From Diabrotica undecimpunctata (Eukaryota; Arthropoda; Insecta; Coleoptera; Chrysomelidae), in NCBI RefSeq assembly GCF_040954645.1, contig NC_092806.1:113628458-113692457 (forward strand): a DNA stretch of 64,000 nucleotides, in the 5' to 3' direction. Below are positions 1-10,665 of this stretch, piece after piece. Position numbers and translations under genes: made by a program. Under the pieces are notes generated by a model. That model made no database searches. It was not told the DNA's origin and worked only from the letters and a program-made list of their open reading frames with translations. How positions within the stretch are numbered: position 1 is the first letter of the stretch; the number at the start of each line of letters is the position of its first letter.

Positions 1-1017
1 GACACGGATCGGACACGGCACGGATATGTATAAATCGACCTTAGAAGAGCCATGTTAAAAAGGTCTACAGGTCAGATATAATCAGTTACTTCCATACACT
101 ATTCCCGTACCCTGTATATTTCATTACAGGAATTTTTTGATTACAAAATCATATACATTGTATGTTGCTTTCTGTTGTTGACACACAAGGTCAATTAAGA
201 TATTTCTGCTTTACTTGGATACTAAATACTTGTAAAGATTTGATTTCTTGACGTTGACTTCTAGTCAAAATTTTCATGCTTTTATGATGCCTTTAGTAAG
301 AAGGATTTTTATATTGCATTTCTTCAGAGAACAACCCAACACGGTGTTCGGTTTTTCTATGATTTCTTTCTGCTATTGATGATGCTATTGATGAAGGCGC
401 CATTCATTTAATGGAACAAAACACAATCTTACCGAACTTTTGCCACTAGGTTTTGATTTCAATATAGTGCATTTATTATTTTGATGTAATTGTTATATAA
501 ACATTCAAATTATAATATACAAACTGTTTATCGCATATTTCTTGTTTCTATTTTAACTTAACCAATACGACTTTTATTACACCCGAACAATAACACAATA
601 ATATTTCCGCGACCATTTTTCCCGTTTACTACAATCGTATTATTTTCTTTTTAATCAACCACGAAACGTGCCTTTTTAACTTTTAAGGTCACGCACTTGT
701 TTTCTCACAATAGGCGATTAAGTCAGTTTAAGATCCACACAAAGACTTTGAAAACAGGAACAAGAAACTAGAAAGAGGTTATTATTTCTTGTATCAGAAT
801 AGCTTTCGTTGCAACTTTAACTGTTATTGCTACTTATGGATATAAAATTGCAATGGAGCGTTTCTTTAAGGCTAGTTGGTGAATATTAATTCATATTTCC
901 AATTAAATAAAGGAACTAAATATTCCTTTATTTAATTGAAAGAATTAACCTAAAGTTAATTAAAAACTAGTAATTTTTTAGTTTCTCTCATTTGATTTAT
1001 TTATATCCTGATATTAA
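1..1017. other. AT-rich non-coding DNA
   Basis: No open frame or RNA gene is recognisable. The first 40 bases (cacggatcggacacggcacg and following) resemble the subterminal sequence of the Tigger element at 4994-6101 (gaccggacgtggcacggata), so the window may open inside a truncated Tigger end. The rest is plain AT-rich sequence. Confidence 0.4.
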
Positions 1018-1614
1018 AAAGACGTGTTACTAAATAAGAATTCATACAAATACTTAGGAACAGTAATCAACAACAAATGATACATTGAGGACGATTTTAA
1101 CAACAGAATGGAAAACACAGGAAAACTATTCCAAGCACTAAATAGAGGATTCCTTAATAACAAAGAAATATCAAGAAAGACCAAGATGACAATATACAAA
1201 ACAATATATAGGCCTACAGTGACATATGGAGTAGAAAATTGGATATTAAACAAAAGACATCAGAGCAGAATTCAGGCAGCAGAGATGAAATACCTCAGAA
1301 GAACGATCGGAGTAAAAAGAACTGATAGAATCAGAAATGAAAAAATAAGAGAAAGACTCAAAATCAAACCGATACTTGACTCAATCAAGGAGAAAAAATT
1401 GGCATGGTTCGGACATCTAACCCGGATGGACAATAATAGACAAGTAAAAAGAGTGTGGGACGCCAAACCAATAGAGAAGAACAGAAGAGGAAGACCCATT
1501 AAAGAATGGAACAGTGACACCTCGCAGATACTGCAGAGTAAGGGTAAGACGTGGCAGGAAGCAACACAGATGGCATTCAATAGGAAGGAATGGAGAAAGT
1601 TCGTTAAGAGCTAG
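1018..1614 (+). pseudogene. LINE ORF2 C-terminal fragment (RT thumb and tail)
   Basis: This is the 3' end of a non-LTR retrotransposon polyprotein. In one frame it runs from a YKYLGTVINNK motif (reverse transcriptase palm/thumb border) at about 1045, through one TGA stop at 1078-1080, into an open stretch from 1108. That stretch carries the usual LINE tail: YRPTVTYGVENW, WFGHLTRMDN and a GRPIKEW basic motif. The catalytic RT core and endonuclease are absent, as expected for 5' truncation. After the stop at 1614 comes a short 3' UTR ending in a repeated taaag tail near 1705-1722, which marks the insertion's 3' end. The ATG at 1108 is only a methionine inside the old reading frame. The LINE clade is uncertain. 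Confidence 0.85.
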
Positions 1615-1725
1615 GACACCTCAGAAAACTATAAAATATTGTAATTTAATGAATTGTATTATAAACGGCCCAACACCGAAAGGTACAAATGGGTCTACTG
1701 ATTAAGTAAAGTAAAGTAAAAGTTA
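1615..1725 (+). repeat. LINE 3' UTR with short tandem tail
   Basis: The sequence after the LINE stop ends in aagtaaagtaaagtaaaagt, a short tandem tail of the kind that ends LINEs lacking a long poly(A). It fixes the 3' boundary of the copy at about 1725. Confidence 0.6.
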
Positions 1726-1884
1726 CTAAATAAATTATTGCTTTTTTGAATAGAACTATGAGCGAAAAATGCTGCATTTTGGTTGTTTGAAACATTTATT
1801 CGGTAAAAAAATAAATGAGATATATTTCACCAACTGGACTTGATGAAATAAAACGAAAACATAATTAATATAAACGAAATAAAA
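1726..1884. other. Short non-coding spacer
   Basis: AT-rich spacer between the LINE tail and the C-terminal end of the older piggyBac-like element. Nothing recognisable. Confidence 0.4.
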
Positions 1885-2357
1885 GCTTAAATAAGTGCAG
1901 GGAATGCAGAAACAAGAAATTCAATATAGTTGGTTGCATTATCGACAAACGTTGATATATTTTTTTTTTAGTTTTTTTGCATACTTCCTTTGATGTCAAA
2001 GTGTCTCTCAACTTAGTATAATACCCATGGCAGCATTTTTTGTATATCTTGTTATTCTTACCACTAGGTAGATCTTCTAGCTAGTGACATCCTTCCTCAA
2101 CAATTTTTTGCCTTACTTTTCTGCTTGTTCTGAGAAGATTACGAATAAGAGATTCCCTAATTGTCATCAATAATAAATAATTTGTCTTTTACTGGACGAT
2201 CAGAATTGTACACTGTAGAGATATTTACAACCACTATCCCACAAAAATTATTTCAATGGCCAATTTTTAAATCAAACTAAAGCCTTTCGAAGACAAGTGT
2301 AATATCTAGATAACTGTTCTGAGATGCCCACTCTGCTTTTCCTTGTAATGTATTAAT
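1885..2357 (-). pseudogene. piggyBac-like transposase, C-terminal part (decayed)
   Basis: Read on the minus strand, this continues the transposase fragment at 3298-3905 exactly where the hAT-type insertion interrupts it. Conserved pieces include SRYYTCLRKALV (region after the last catalytic aspartates), IRESLIRNLLR, LEDLPSGKNNKIYKK and a cysteine-bearing end resembling the cysteine-rich domain of piggyBac transposases. Several stops and frameshifts are present, so it cannot be functional. It is a different, older lineage than the near-canonical piggyBac at 27600-30005. The family call rests on motif order over two separated blocks rather than an alignment. Confidence 0.65.
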
Positions 2358-2366
2358 ACTATTGGA

Positions 2367-3289
2367 CAGAGCTGTAAAAGATACTTTTTAAAAGTATCTA
2401 GATACTTTTAAGATACTTGAGGCAAAAAGTATATTAAGATACTAAGTATCTAAGATACTTTTTTGTGAAAGTATCTAAAGATACAAAATACCGGAAAAGT
2501 ATTTAGAGTAAAAATATCTTAGATACTTTCAAGTATCTAAGATACTTTTGAGTATCTAAGATACTTTTAAGTATCTAAGATACTTTTAAGTATGTAAGAT
2601 ACTTTTATGTATCAAAGATACTTAGATGCTTTTCTAGTATCTAAGATACTTAGATACTTTTGTAGTAACTAAGATACTTTTAGGGTATAATATAAAGGTA
2701 CTCGGTACTCTACTACTCTACAGTAGATTGTCGATACTTTTGTTTTAAAAACATCATTTTAACCCTTTAAATTATCATACAATTTTAGTTTAAGCCAGCA
2801 GGTACTTTGAAATGGTATACTTTGGGCTTTGGGGTGGATAAGAAATAAAAGACGTTAAGTTATTACAAACTAATAACTATGTATTGAAAACAAAAATCCA
2901 ACATTAAATTTTTAAAACAATATAAAATAAACATAAATTCGTGTGTTAAAAACAGCACAAGATGCATTATGCATTAAAGACAGAACATTCAACATAATTA
3001 AATTTTTAAACACAATAGGATAGGTGAAAAATGAAAAGTATCTATTTCTCAGGTCCTGAGTAAGTATCTAAGATACTTTTTTGTATCTAAGATACTTTTT
3101 TGTATCTAAGATACTTTTAGTATCTAAAGATACTTTTAAAGATAAAAGATACTAGATACTTTTAAGAAGTATCTAAAGTAAAAGTAACTTTTAAATGAAC
3201 CAAAAAGTATCTTAAATAAAAGTATCTAAGATACTTTTAGTATCTTAGATACTTTTTTTATCTTTTTACTAAAGATACTTTCAGCTCTG
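2367..3289. mobile_element. hAT-type non-autonomous element (MITE), 923 bp
   Basis: The termini are inverted: CAGAGCTG at 2367-2374 and CAGCTCTG at 3282-3289. Both sides are flanked by a perfect 8-bp direct repeat, ctattgga (2359-2366 and 3290-3297), the target-site size typical of hAT elements; CAG-type termini also fit hAT. Roughly 300 bp at each end is filled with copies of a palindromic motif, aagtatctaagatactt, in many spacings, resembling the subterminal motifs hAT transposases bind. No transposase is encoded. The middle (about 2700-3040) is plain AT-rich DNA. The insertion lies inside the old piggyBac-like transposase, whose reading resumes on the other side. Confidence 0.88.
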
Positions 3290-3297
3290 CTATTGGA

Positions 3298-3905
3298 TTT
3301 ACCTTATTTTCTTCATTTCTCTTTTTTCCCGTAGACTTTCATTTGATCATCTTTGCTTGATGAAAATATGTGAATATCGTGTTGATCATGCCACTTAAGG
3401 AAAGTTAAAAATTATTCTGTTGTGCTACTATCTGTCCTTTTTGCAATTTGTGATTGACTACATCATTTGGTCAGCCGATTCTTTTTTTCCTCATTGTACC
3501 CAATGATTTCGTCTTTCTTTCGCACAAGAATTCTGCAAGGTCAATGCTGATATATTGATCGTCAGTTAAAGCAGTCTTCCAGCGTTTAACAAGGGCTTAA
3601 CCAAATCAATAACTGTACTTTCAGGAACATCTAGTCCGTTGTAAATTTGCAAGTGTATGCAACTGGAGAGCACACTTTGAAAATCTTGTTACAATACCTG
3701 TTCGCTTTAGATGGATTGTATAGCCGAAATTTGTGACGACCTCTAAAAAGAATCAATAGTCCCTTTCGTCTACATTAATTGTATCGCCAAGAGTACAATA
3801 TTTTTTTAACTTGTTTGTAGTAAGATCCAACACAGATCCGATTTTTAATAAACGATTTTCTGATCTGATTGCACTGTTTTGTCTTTAAAATGCCCTAACA
3901 TTTTA
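3298..3905 (-). pseudogene. piggyBac-like transposase, catalytic-core part (decayed)
   Basis: Minus-strand translation, crossing frameshifts and stops, gives recognisable DDE transposase_IS4/PGBD blocks in order: a TINVDER motif with the first catalytic aspartate, RGRHKF, YNPSKANRY, then DDQYIS, LAEFLCERKT, GTMRKKR and a NHKLQKGQIVAQQN stretch close to the piggyBac family pattern. The fragment stops at the target duplication of the hAT-type element and resumes at 2357. The open stretch up to 4087 may be more of its N-terminal part but is too degraded to assign. The presence of the psq-like or Tigger family is excluded by motif order. Confidence 0.72.
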
Positions 3906-4116
3906 ACAATAATGTAAATCGATTCACCTTTACATGAATTCGATGGAATAGTTAGTAGTGATAGAGATGATCCTTTTTCTAGTAACACTGTGGCAGGAAA
4001 GTTTATAGGTTCCATAAACATGAATATACCTAGGACAAACAAACAAATATTAAAATCAAAACACAAAGATAAATAACAGATGTTCATTAAAACAACATAT
4101 TTATTTTAATGAATAT

Positions 4117-4701
4117 CCATGTACTGAATACCTGGGACATGAAATTATGATTGGCAGGGATAACCAGACTCATGAACTGAAGAGAAGAATCGGCCTTGAG
4201 TGGGCAGCATTTGGAAAACTGAGAGAAACTTTTAAAAGTGAGCTGCCTACATGCCTAAAGAGAAAGCTATTTGATCAGTGCGTCCTCCCAGTCTTGACGT
4301 ACGGAGCAGAAACACTTACCTTAACAAAAGCAGCAGCTACCAAACTGAGAGTCACGCAGAGAAGAATGGAGCGGTCCATGTTAGGAATAACTCTGCGAGA
4401 CAGAATAACCAACGAAGACATCAGGAGAAGAACCGGAGTGACTGACATCATCGAGAAGATAGCCAGACTAAAATGGAGATGGGCAGGACACATAGCCAGA
4501 ATGACAGATGGGCGATGGACAAAGAGGTTATTGGAATGGAGGCCAAGGGAAGACAAGAGAAGCGTCGGTCGACCACCTACAAGATGGACTGACGATTTAA
4601 GAAGACTCAATAAAAACTGGATAAGAGCGGCGCAAGATAGACGGGGTTGGAAACATGAGGAAGAGGCCTATGTTCAGCAGTGGACTCTTGAGGCTGGATG
4701 A
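4117..4701 (+). pseudogene. LINE ORF2 C-terminal fragment
   Basis: An open 184-codon stretch from 4147 extends upstream in frame to an EYLGH motif (about 4123), the RT palm/thumb signature of a non-LTR retrotransposon. It continues with LPVLTYGAETLTL, RRMERSMLGITLRDRITN, WRWAGHIARMTD and GRPPTRWTDDL, then stops. The last bases repeat gatgaatgatg, matching a LINE end with a short tandem tail. The RT core is missing through 5' truncation. It belongs to the same family as the older copy at 20215-21240, with the same GHIARMTDGRW-type block, but it is nearly undamaged and so is the younger insertion. Confidence 0.88.
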
Positions 4702-4993
4702 TGAATGATGTACTGAATAATGAATCCAATATACAAAAATAAACTTTTTAAGTACTATATGTAATAAGAAATACCTCGTTCAATCTCTGTCAGTATCGTA
4801 CAAATTCTTGCTGAGCGTAATAAACGTTTTGGTGTTTAAGTTCTTAAAAGTTTAAAGCATTTATTTTGTTTATCCATTAGGTCAAATATATCATCAGTTC
4901 ATCATATATATGCTACTTCATTGATTTTATTGAATATGTTTCACTTTTTATTTTTCTAAAAGCTTCCTCAGTTCACTACAAAGAATAGTGGTA
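4702..4993. other. LINE tail and AT-rich spacer
   Basis: The first 30 bases are the (gatgaat)-type tail of the preceding LINE. The remainder is non-coding AT-rich DNA up to the TA dinucleotide beside the Tigger end. Confidence 0.5.
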
Positions 4994-5069
4994 CACTAGA
5001 ACCCCCATTATTCGTGCTCCACGGGACCGGACGTGGCACGGATAATTGAAAAGCACGGATAATCCAAAC

Positions 5070-5290
5070 GAGACTTGTAAAACTGGTATGGGAAAAGATT
5101 CCCACAGGCAAAAGACCACTCGGACGTCTCAGAATGCGATGGAGAGATAACATCCAAGCAGATCTCCAGAAAATGAACATTCCATTTGATCCTAGGTTTA
5201 TTGAAGACCGAACAAATTGGAAAAAAGTTGTACAGTCAGCCAAGACCCACCCAGGGTTGTAGCGCTACGTGATGAAGATGATGATAACCC
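5070..5290 (+). pseudogene. LINE ORF2 3'-terminal fragment nested in Tigger
   Basis: The translation contains KIPTGKRPLGRLRMRWRDN followed by FIEDRTNWKKVVQSAK and THPGL, then a stop: the typical last 60 residues of an insect LINE polyprotein. A gatgaagatgatgata tail follows. The copy sits just inside the left end of the Tigger element, so it inserted after Tigger did. Only the terminal about 200 bp was copied. Confidence 0.82.
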
Positions 5291-5830
5291 AAACAAGTAT
5301 TTATTATATATTATACATATGTACCTATCAGTCACTTTGGGATGTAGTAAAAGTCTTCGATTTTTGTATACTTCTGACGTATTATTCTAGTAGAATATTG
5401 GCAGCTTTTTCAGCCTCTCGATTGGTTACTTTTTTTGATGGATACCGTCTTATCATTTTTCGTCAAGACTCTCATTTTTGGATGAATCAGTTTAGAACGT
5501 TGTTTCATTTGCATTTGTGTTTGCATTGAAAATCCGCTTGCTTAGCACACATTGGCCCAGAGATTGTCCACCCTCCGTTCTTTTCTACAGAAACCACTTG
5601 GTTAAAAAGTGCTTCATCGAGTTGTTCAAAAATTCGATCTTTTAATTGATTTCTGTATTTTAAAAAAGCGAATTCAGAAAAAGAATGAGATTCAAAATTT
5701 TGTAGATTCACTTTGTATTTATTGATATGGCTTGTTAACTTCATATATTCGTGACAATGATGCGACACGTTCACTTTTTTCACTACTGTTTAAAATCCAT
5801 AGTTTTTGCTCAATCGTTAAAATGTTTCTT
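5290..5830 (-). pseudogene. Tigger transposase N-terminal region (psq and CENP-B helix-turn-helix)
   Basis: On the minus strand from about 5825 a psq-type helix-turn-helix is visible (ILTIEQKLWIL then VASLSRIYEVNK). After frameshifts it is followed by a CENP-B-type domain (LDEALFNQVV, then WTISGPMCAKQADF in the 5505-5783 frame). Together these are the DNA-binding half of pogo/Tigger transposases. The downstream linker decays into stops near 5400 and the DDE domain is not found. The domain pair agrees with the terminal repeats found independently at 4994 and 6101. Confidence 0.75.
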
Positions 5831-6103
5831 TGCATTGAACATTAATTATTGCGATTTTGGAAACTAGTGTTAAAAATATAGCAGAGTAGCGTGTCTTCTC
5901 TAGAGCACATTCTCCTAGCACTGTTACTATCAATATTCCATTATGCGTCTCCCTCACGGCGCCGCGGTGTGTAATTTCTGTCGAGTGGTTTGCGGTGGTA
6001 TTTGGATAAAACATCAAAAATGCAATTTGAGTAATGGCAAATTATAGCGCGGATAATCCGCAGCCCGGATAATCCGCGCACGGATAATCGGGGTTCCACT
6101 GTA

Positions 6104-6549
6104 TCAGTAAGTAAAAAACAACAATGGTGGAATTCATACTTACAAACAATTTGTAGGTTTTTAGATGCCGTAAAAACTATATGGTTACTTAATAGTAAAA
6201 AACAATCAACTTAACGAAAAACAACAAACTAAACTAGAGCACGCTGTTCCTTACTTAATTGTCTGGTGATTTAAATTTTATAGGCGGCTATTTCATTGGG
6301 CTATATTGTTTGAGATCATACATAGACAAAACGAAACTACGAATTTACATTAGGAATTGGCTATTGATGAACGAGAGCAGTATGCAATGTGCGTGTCTAT
6401 TCCATTCCTATGTGGTAGGTCGATGAGGTTGAAAGCAGCGCGGTTGTCGAAATGGCGTTAAAGATAGAATCTGTGGGTTCATGGAATAATTTGTTCAATA
6501 TGGACGGATTTGTAAGCTAGACCAATTTTGACTATTAGATTTTGACTAT
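6104..6549. other. Non-coding, possibly Penelope 3' flank
   Basis: No open frame of note. Because it lies directly downstream of a minus-strand Penelope fragment, the GC-richer part (6390-6500) may be that element's 3' sequence, but nothing in it proves this. Confidence 0.35.
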
Positions 6550-7230
6550 TAAAAAGGAATATGGGGATATGAAGTGGTTCTTATTTGTTGTGTATGATGA
6601 GAGAATGATATATCTGGCTCAAGATATCAATGTCAGTTCTTTTATTTAGGGCTGTTGGATGTTTTATAATTAGGCACATTTCTAGGAGGGATATCTTATG
6701 ATAATTTTGATGTTTGCAAAGTATTTTGATGTTTGTAAAGTCGATTAAGGTTTGGTTGATATAGCATGTTGTGAAAGGGCACAAGAGCGTTTGGAAATCC
6801 TAGTGTCGCTTTCGTGAGAAATTAGTCACCCTTAAAGAGAGCGGCTGGTCTGGCCAATCTAACAGGTAATGCACTCTTTACAGGGAATATGATAGACAAC
6901 ATTAGTTTATTCTAAAGGGGTCAATGAAGTTTTGGTTTACGAAAAAAACTTAGTTCTGGGTTTTTTAAGAACTGGTAAGACATAGTTTATCCGTGATTTG
7001 TGAGAAGTACTGGAGAGAAGCATATTTTGTGCTCGTTCTGGGGTGAACGAGGGGTTGTTCATTTGTATGTAGTTAGAAATGGACGTTAATTTTACATTAC
7101 TGGATGGCATCAACGAGAAAATGTCGTTAAGAAAATACATTTTTCGTTTTTTGTTTTCTCTTTTTAATAGTTTATGTCTTTTTGTAAAACTAACAAAAAT
7201 AATATTTAAAAATTCAATGTAAGACAAACA
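6550..7230 (-). pseudogene. Penelope-like element, GIY-YIG endonuclease remnant
   Basis: Minus-strand frames give, in order, a PLE linker (PSFTPERAQNML, YVLPVLKKP), then NVVYHIPCKECITCYIGQTS, the GIY-YIG core with its preceding cysteines, and then INQTLIDFTNIKILCKHQN, ISLLEMCLII and NKRTDIDILSQIYHSLI, the C-terminal half of the endonuclease domain. Frameshifts separate the blocks. Penelope-like retroelements carry this domain after the reverse transcriptase; the RT part is not visible upstream. Related pieces occur at 53380-53900 and 56380-56640, both on the plus strand. Confidence 0.82.
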
Positions 7231-7539
7231 GGTAGTTACTGCTGTTGGTTTAGATTTAGTTGAAAGCTATATTAATAAAAATTAATCTCCGAAATGTTTG
7301 TACGGGCATCACTTCAGAACGAGTGCACCAAATGGGATAATTATTTTTAATTTGTGTTTGTTATTATCATGGAAGGTTTGTGTAAAAGATAATTTTCAAA
7401 AAATTATACAGATACCTTAAAAACAGTTTTTCTGTAATTTTCTGTCAGACAAAGGAAGCTAGGATTAACAAAATAAATGTCAGTATTGATAGATTGGGCA
7501 ACAGTCATACCACACTGAATATTACACCGGTTTAAACAA
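7231..7539. other. Non-coding DNA
   Basis: AT-rich spacer without recognisable features. Confidence 0.4.
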
Positions 7540-7857
7540 TTTATTAAAATAAAATAGTAAAATAAAATAAAACTAAAATAAGAGCAAACAAAATAAAACT
7601 AAAATAAAATAAAAGTAAATTGAAATAAAATAAATTAGAATAAAATAGCGTAAAATAAAATAAAACAAAATAAAATAAAATTAAAATAAAATAAATTTGA
7701 ATAATATGTAATAAATTGGAAAGAAATAAAACCAAATAGAATCAAATAGAGTAAAACAAAATAAAAAAAAACAAAATAGAATTAAATAAAATTAAAATAA
7801 AATAGAATACAATAAAACAAAATAAAATCAAATAAAATATATTAAAATCAAATCTTA
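7540..7857. repeat. (AAAAT)n-like low-complexity tract
   Basis: About 315 bp of imperfect aaaat/aaata/aaaac repeats. The open frame on the minus strand here is purely a product of the repeat (a string of F, Y, L and I residues) and is not a gene. Confidence 0.92.
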
Positions 7858-8054
7858 AATTTGATTCTTCATGCTGCGAGATAGACAGAAAAAACATTAC
7901 TAATTTTATTGTTATTGGCAAGGATCAGATCGCAGTATGGTATATCTGCAACTTTATTAGTAGGTGGACGATTGTATATTCTTTGAAATTACCAATAAAC
8001 ATACAAAATATTGAAACACCAAATTCAACATCGCCAAAAATAGAGCAATGCGTT

Positions 8055-8477
8055 TTAAATGAATGTACACAATTGGCCAACAACACGTCATTACAGAACT
8101 TTAAAAGATATTCGTGACAATCAAAAACATTTTTGGTGGAGCCATGATTATAATTTTCAAACTGTTCCTTATTTAATAATTATTCCCCAATTAACTGCTG
8201 CGGACGAACTAAACGCATGCCTAACATCATCCAATTTGTGGTGGTATGTAAAGACGCTCCAATTGGCAAATAACATGTGAGTGTTTTTGCAACAAGATCA
8301 AAGTGCAATTGTGCAGTTGTTAGATGTTGGATGTGGTAAAGTCGCTATTGACACCTCGACCGAATTCATTTCATTACCAAGAGAGAGTTCTGTTACTTAA
8401 CATACTCGAAAGGGAGATTATTGAAATTTGATACATCATTTAATTTTAAGGCGGTACGAAGTTCGGCGGGTCAGCTA
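8055..8477 (+). pseudogene. Helitron helicase fragment with Helitron 3' terminus
   Basis: The translation matches the PIF1-type helicase of Helitron Rep/Hel proteins: LKDIRDNQKHF, then after a frameshift TAADELNACLTSSNLW, YVKTLQLANNM, VFLQQDQSA, QLLDVGCGKVAIDTS and FISLPRE. The sequence ends gttcggcgggtcagctag followed by T. A terminal CTAG after a short GC-rich palindrome (about 8450-8470) is the standard Helitron 3' end. The nuclease (Rep) part and 5' end are missing or unrecognisable, so the copy is truncated on its left and inactive. Confidence 0.85.
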
Positions 8478-9606
8478 GTATTCCTATAAATACGTTTGTG
8501 TTACGATTACTGTTAATTTTTAAGCAAAAATAGTTTTAACATTTACAAGAGAAGTACTATTTAGTAATTCTGTACGTAGACATTGAAGATTTTTTTAATT
8601 TCTTGACAAAGATATCAACTGAATGGTCGGTATGGCAGTAAAAGTTTTGGTGAATGCTCTTTAAGTGTGTGTCCTTAATAATCTCATGTAGCTGACGCAT
8701 TATCAAAACAAAACAATGAATGATTATGACATTGTTCGATTGTTTAATGATTCGAAATTTAATTATAATAATACGATAATTACAATATTTTACAATAATA
8801 ATACTTATATCCGTGAATGGATAATACCACCGGAAATTTAAATATAACGATGTATTATGTATGTATTGTCAGTGCATTCACTCCATGTGAAAGTTTATAT
8901 TAAACTTCAGGTTTCGAAGAAAGTGAATTATGCATTGAGTGGATCTTTTGAAAGTTATTGCCACTTATGTATGTGTATACTGGGATGTATGGTATTTAAG
9001 AGATATACAATGTTATAATTTTGAAGTGGTGTACGGTCCATATTATGATATTGGCCATTGCTGCTTTATATATTACTTTAAATATGGTCTATCACATACC
9101 AATGGTAAGATATTTGATTGGGAATTACCCTTCACTATTTACATTTAACTAATAGTTCCGTAAATTTAACCTTTTGTGATTAAGTAACTGAACGACCTGC
9201 TCGAAACGCTGAAAACGTTTATAATTTTAGGGAAAAAATCTTCGCGTTGTTGGAAACAAAAGTTGTGAGTTAAATGGCTCCAAGTTGATTAGTGCACGTT
9301 TTGAATTTAATAAGATATTTCATGAAATATGCAATCCAATAAAAACTCAATTAATTGAAACCAAAACACGTTAATTAAGTTTGTGTTTTTTAAAATGACA
9401 GTAAGTCAGAAAAGTGCGGTTGAAGGTTGTAAATAAATTGTAATGGTTTTCGCTTCTTTGAAAAAGGTTGAATGAGTATTCTGTAACGAGAATTCCGATG
9501 TGATGGTATAGAAAAAATAAAAGCGCAAATATAGAAGAAGTATAGAATAGATAATTAAATTTTAAACATATTATGGAATTGTTTCCAAACTGACTAAATT
9601 AAATTC
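8478..9606. other. Non-coding DNA
   Basis: No recognisable gene. A 69-codon open stretch at 8939-9148 has no motifs and is of a length expected by chance. Confidence 0.4.
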
Positions 9607-10665
9607 TCCGCAGCAAGATGAATCGCTGTGCAACTTTTTGCATTCGATTCTGAAAAGTACATAGAAAAGAAAAAATTGTAACTCGGAAAATATCAATAGG
9701 AATGAGTTCAATTTTGGTATTCAGAGGTTTTCATGATCTCTGAATACGAATATGACAATGACGTTGCTCCTCGAGCTACCTGGTGCTCACGATGGACCTC
9801 GTCTTCTGGAGTATGTTAATTTCATTCGAAATCAGTCGAAAGTCAATACTCGAGAATTTTTCGAAATGTGAAAAAAATCAATTAAGTATCTAATACAGCA
9901 GAAGATGAGGAAAAAGTAAATTTGAATGATACGATTATTTGCTAATCATTTCTTTTTAATTATTAAAAAAAATTGTATTTATATTCAAGACAACATCTTT
10001 TAACTCTTATCTGGTACCACACTTTCATAAAAATCTTAAATAACAAATTAACAAAAAACTTCACAGCGGCGGGGAAGATCCACGCTGGGTACCAGATACA
10101 TTAAAGATCATCGTCGTCGTAATATTCGTGTTCAGCAACCCCAAACAGCCACGAGTAATGACTTTTGCCTGATTTTTAATAAAAATAACAGAAAACTCCA
10201 GGAGACGAGGTCCACACTGGGCTCCAGGTAGTTCGTGGATCATCGCTGTCATAATATTTGTGTTCATCTACCTCAAAAACGCTTCGAGTAATGACTTTTG
10301 ACTGGTTTCGAATGAAAATAGCATAACACTTCAGAAAACGAAGTTCACCTTGGCATCAGGTAGCTCAAGAATCATCGCCGTTATTATATTCGTGTTCAGC
10401 GACCTCGAAAACCATTAAGTAATGACTTTCGACTGATTTCGAATGAAAATAGCATAAATCTGGCACCAAAGAACAAAATTAAACGCAGTCCTGTCGATAT
10501 TTTCGTAGTTGCGCCTTTTTCATTATCTAGACACTTTAGAAATGCATTTTTCTCATGCACAAAATGCAATTTTCATTTTACCACCGTTAATTTTGTTCGC
10601 AAATTTTCCTGATACCTATCCGAATCGAATGCAAAAAGTTTCACAGTGATTCATCTTCCTGCGGA
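9607..10665. mobile_element. Inverted-repeat (foldback-like) element with internal 130-bp repeats
   Basis: The left end (tccgcagcaagatgaatcgc onward to about 9652) is repeated inverted at the right end (about 10620-10665), matching at most of about 45 positions through ctttttgcattcgattc. Inside the right half lie three tandem units of about 130 bp (10066-10460); an inverted copy of the same unit lies in the left half (about 9722-9853), so the arms can fold on each other. No protein is encoded. I could not identify a target-site duplication, so the superfamily is open; foldback or MITE-type DNA transposon is the best description. Confidence 0.72.
10066..10460. repeat. Three tandem ~130-bp units
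   Basis: Units start near 10066, 10200 and 10333 and share the order: ccagg/cacc-type start, aatattcgtgttcagc, gagtaatgacttttg and tttcgaatgaaaatagcata. They are imperfect (roughly 75-85 percent by eye). An inverted fourth copy is at 9722-9853. Confidence 0.85.

Larger units (their letters stand above)
4994..6101. mobile_element. Tigger/pogo-type DNA transposon remnant
   Basis: The ends form imperfect terminal inverted repeats: cactagaacccccattattc at the left and ggataatcggggttccactg at the right, the latter reading cagtggaaccccgattatcc on the other strand. Both are bordered by TA (4992-4993 and 6102-6103), the pogo target duplication. Further copies of cggataatcc lie just inside both ends. 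The interior holds a minus-strand remnant of the N-terminal DNA-binding half of a transposase, and a LINE 3' fragment was inserted near the left end. The DDE catalytic domain has been lost, so this is a dead, internally deleted copy of 1.1 kb. Confidence 0.85.

Noticed and set aside
7544..7735. Minus-strand ORF rich in F, Y, L and I
   Set aside because: Produced entirely by the (AAAAT)n tract; no protein signal.
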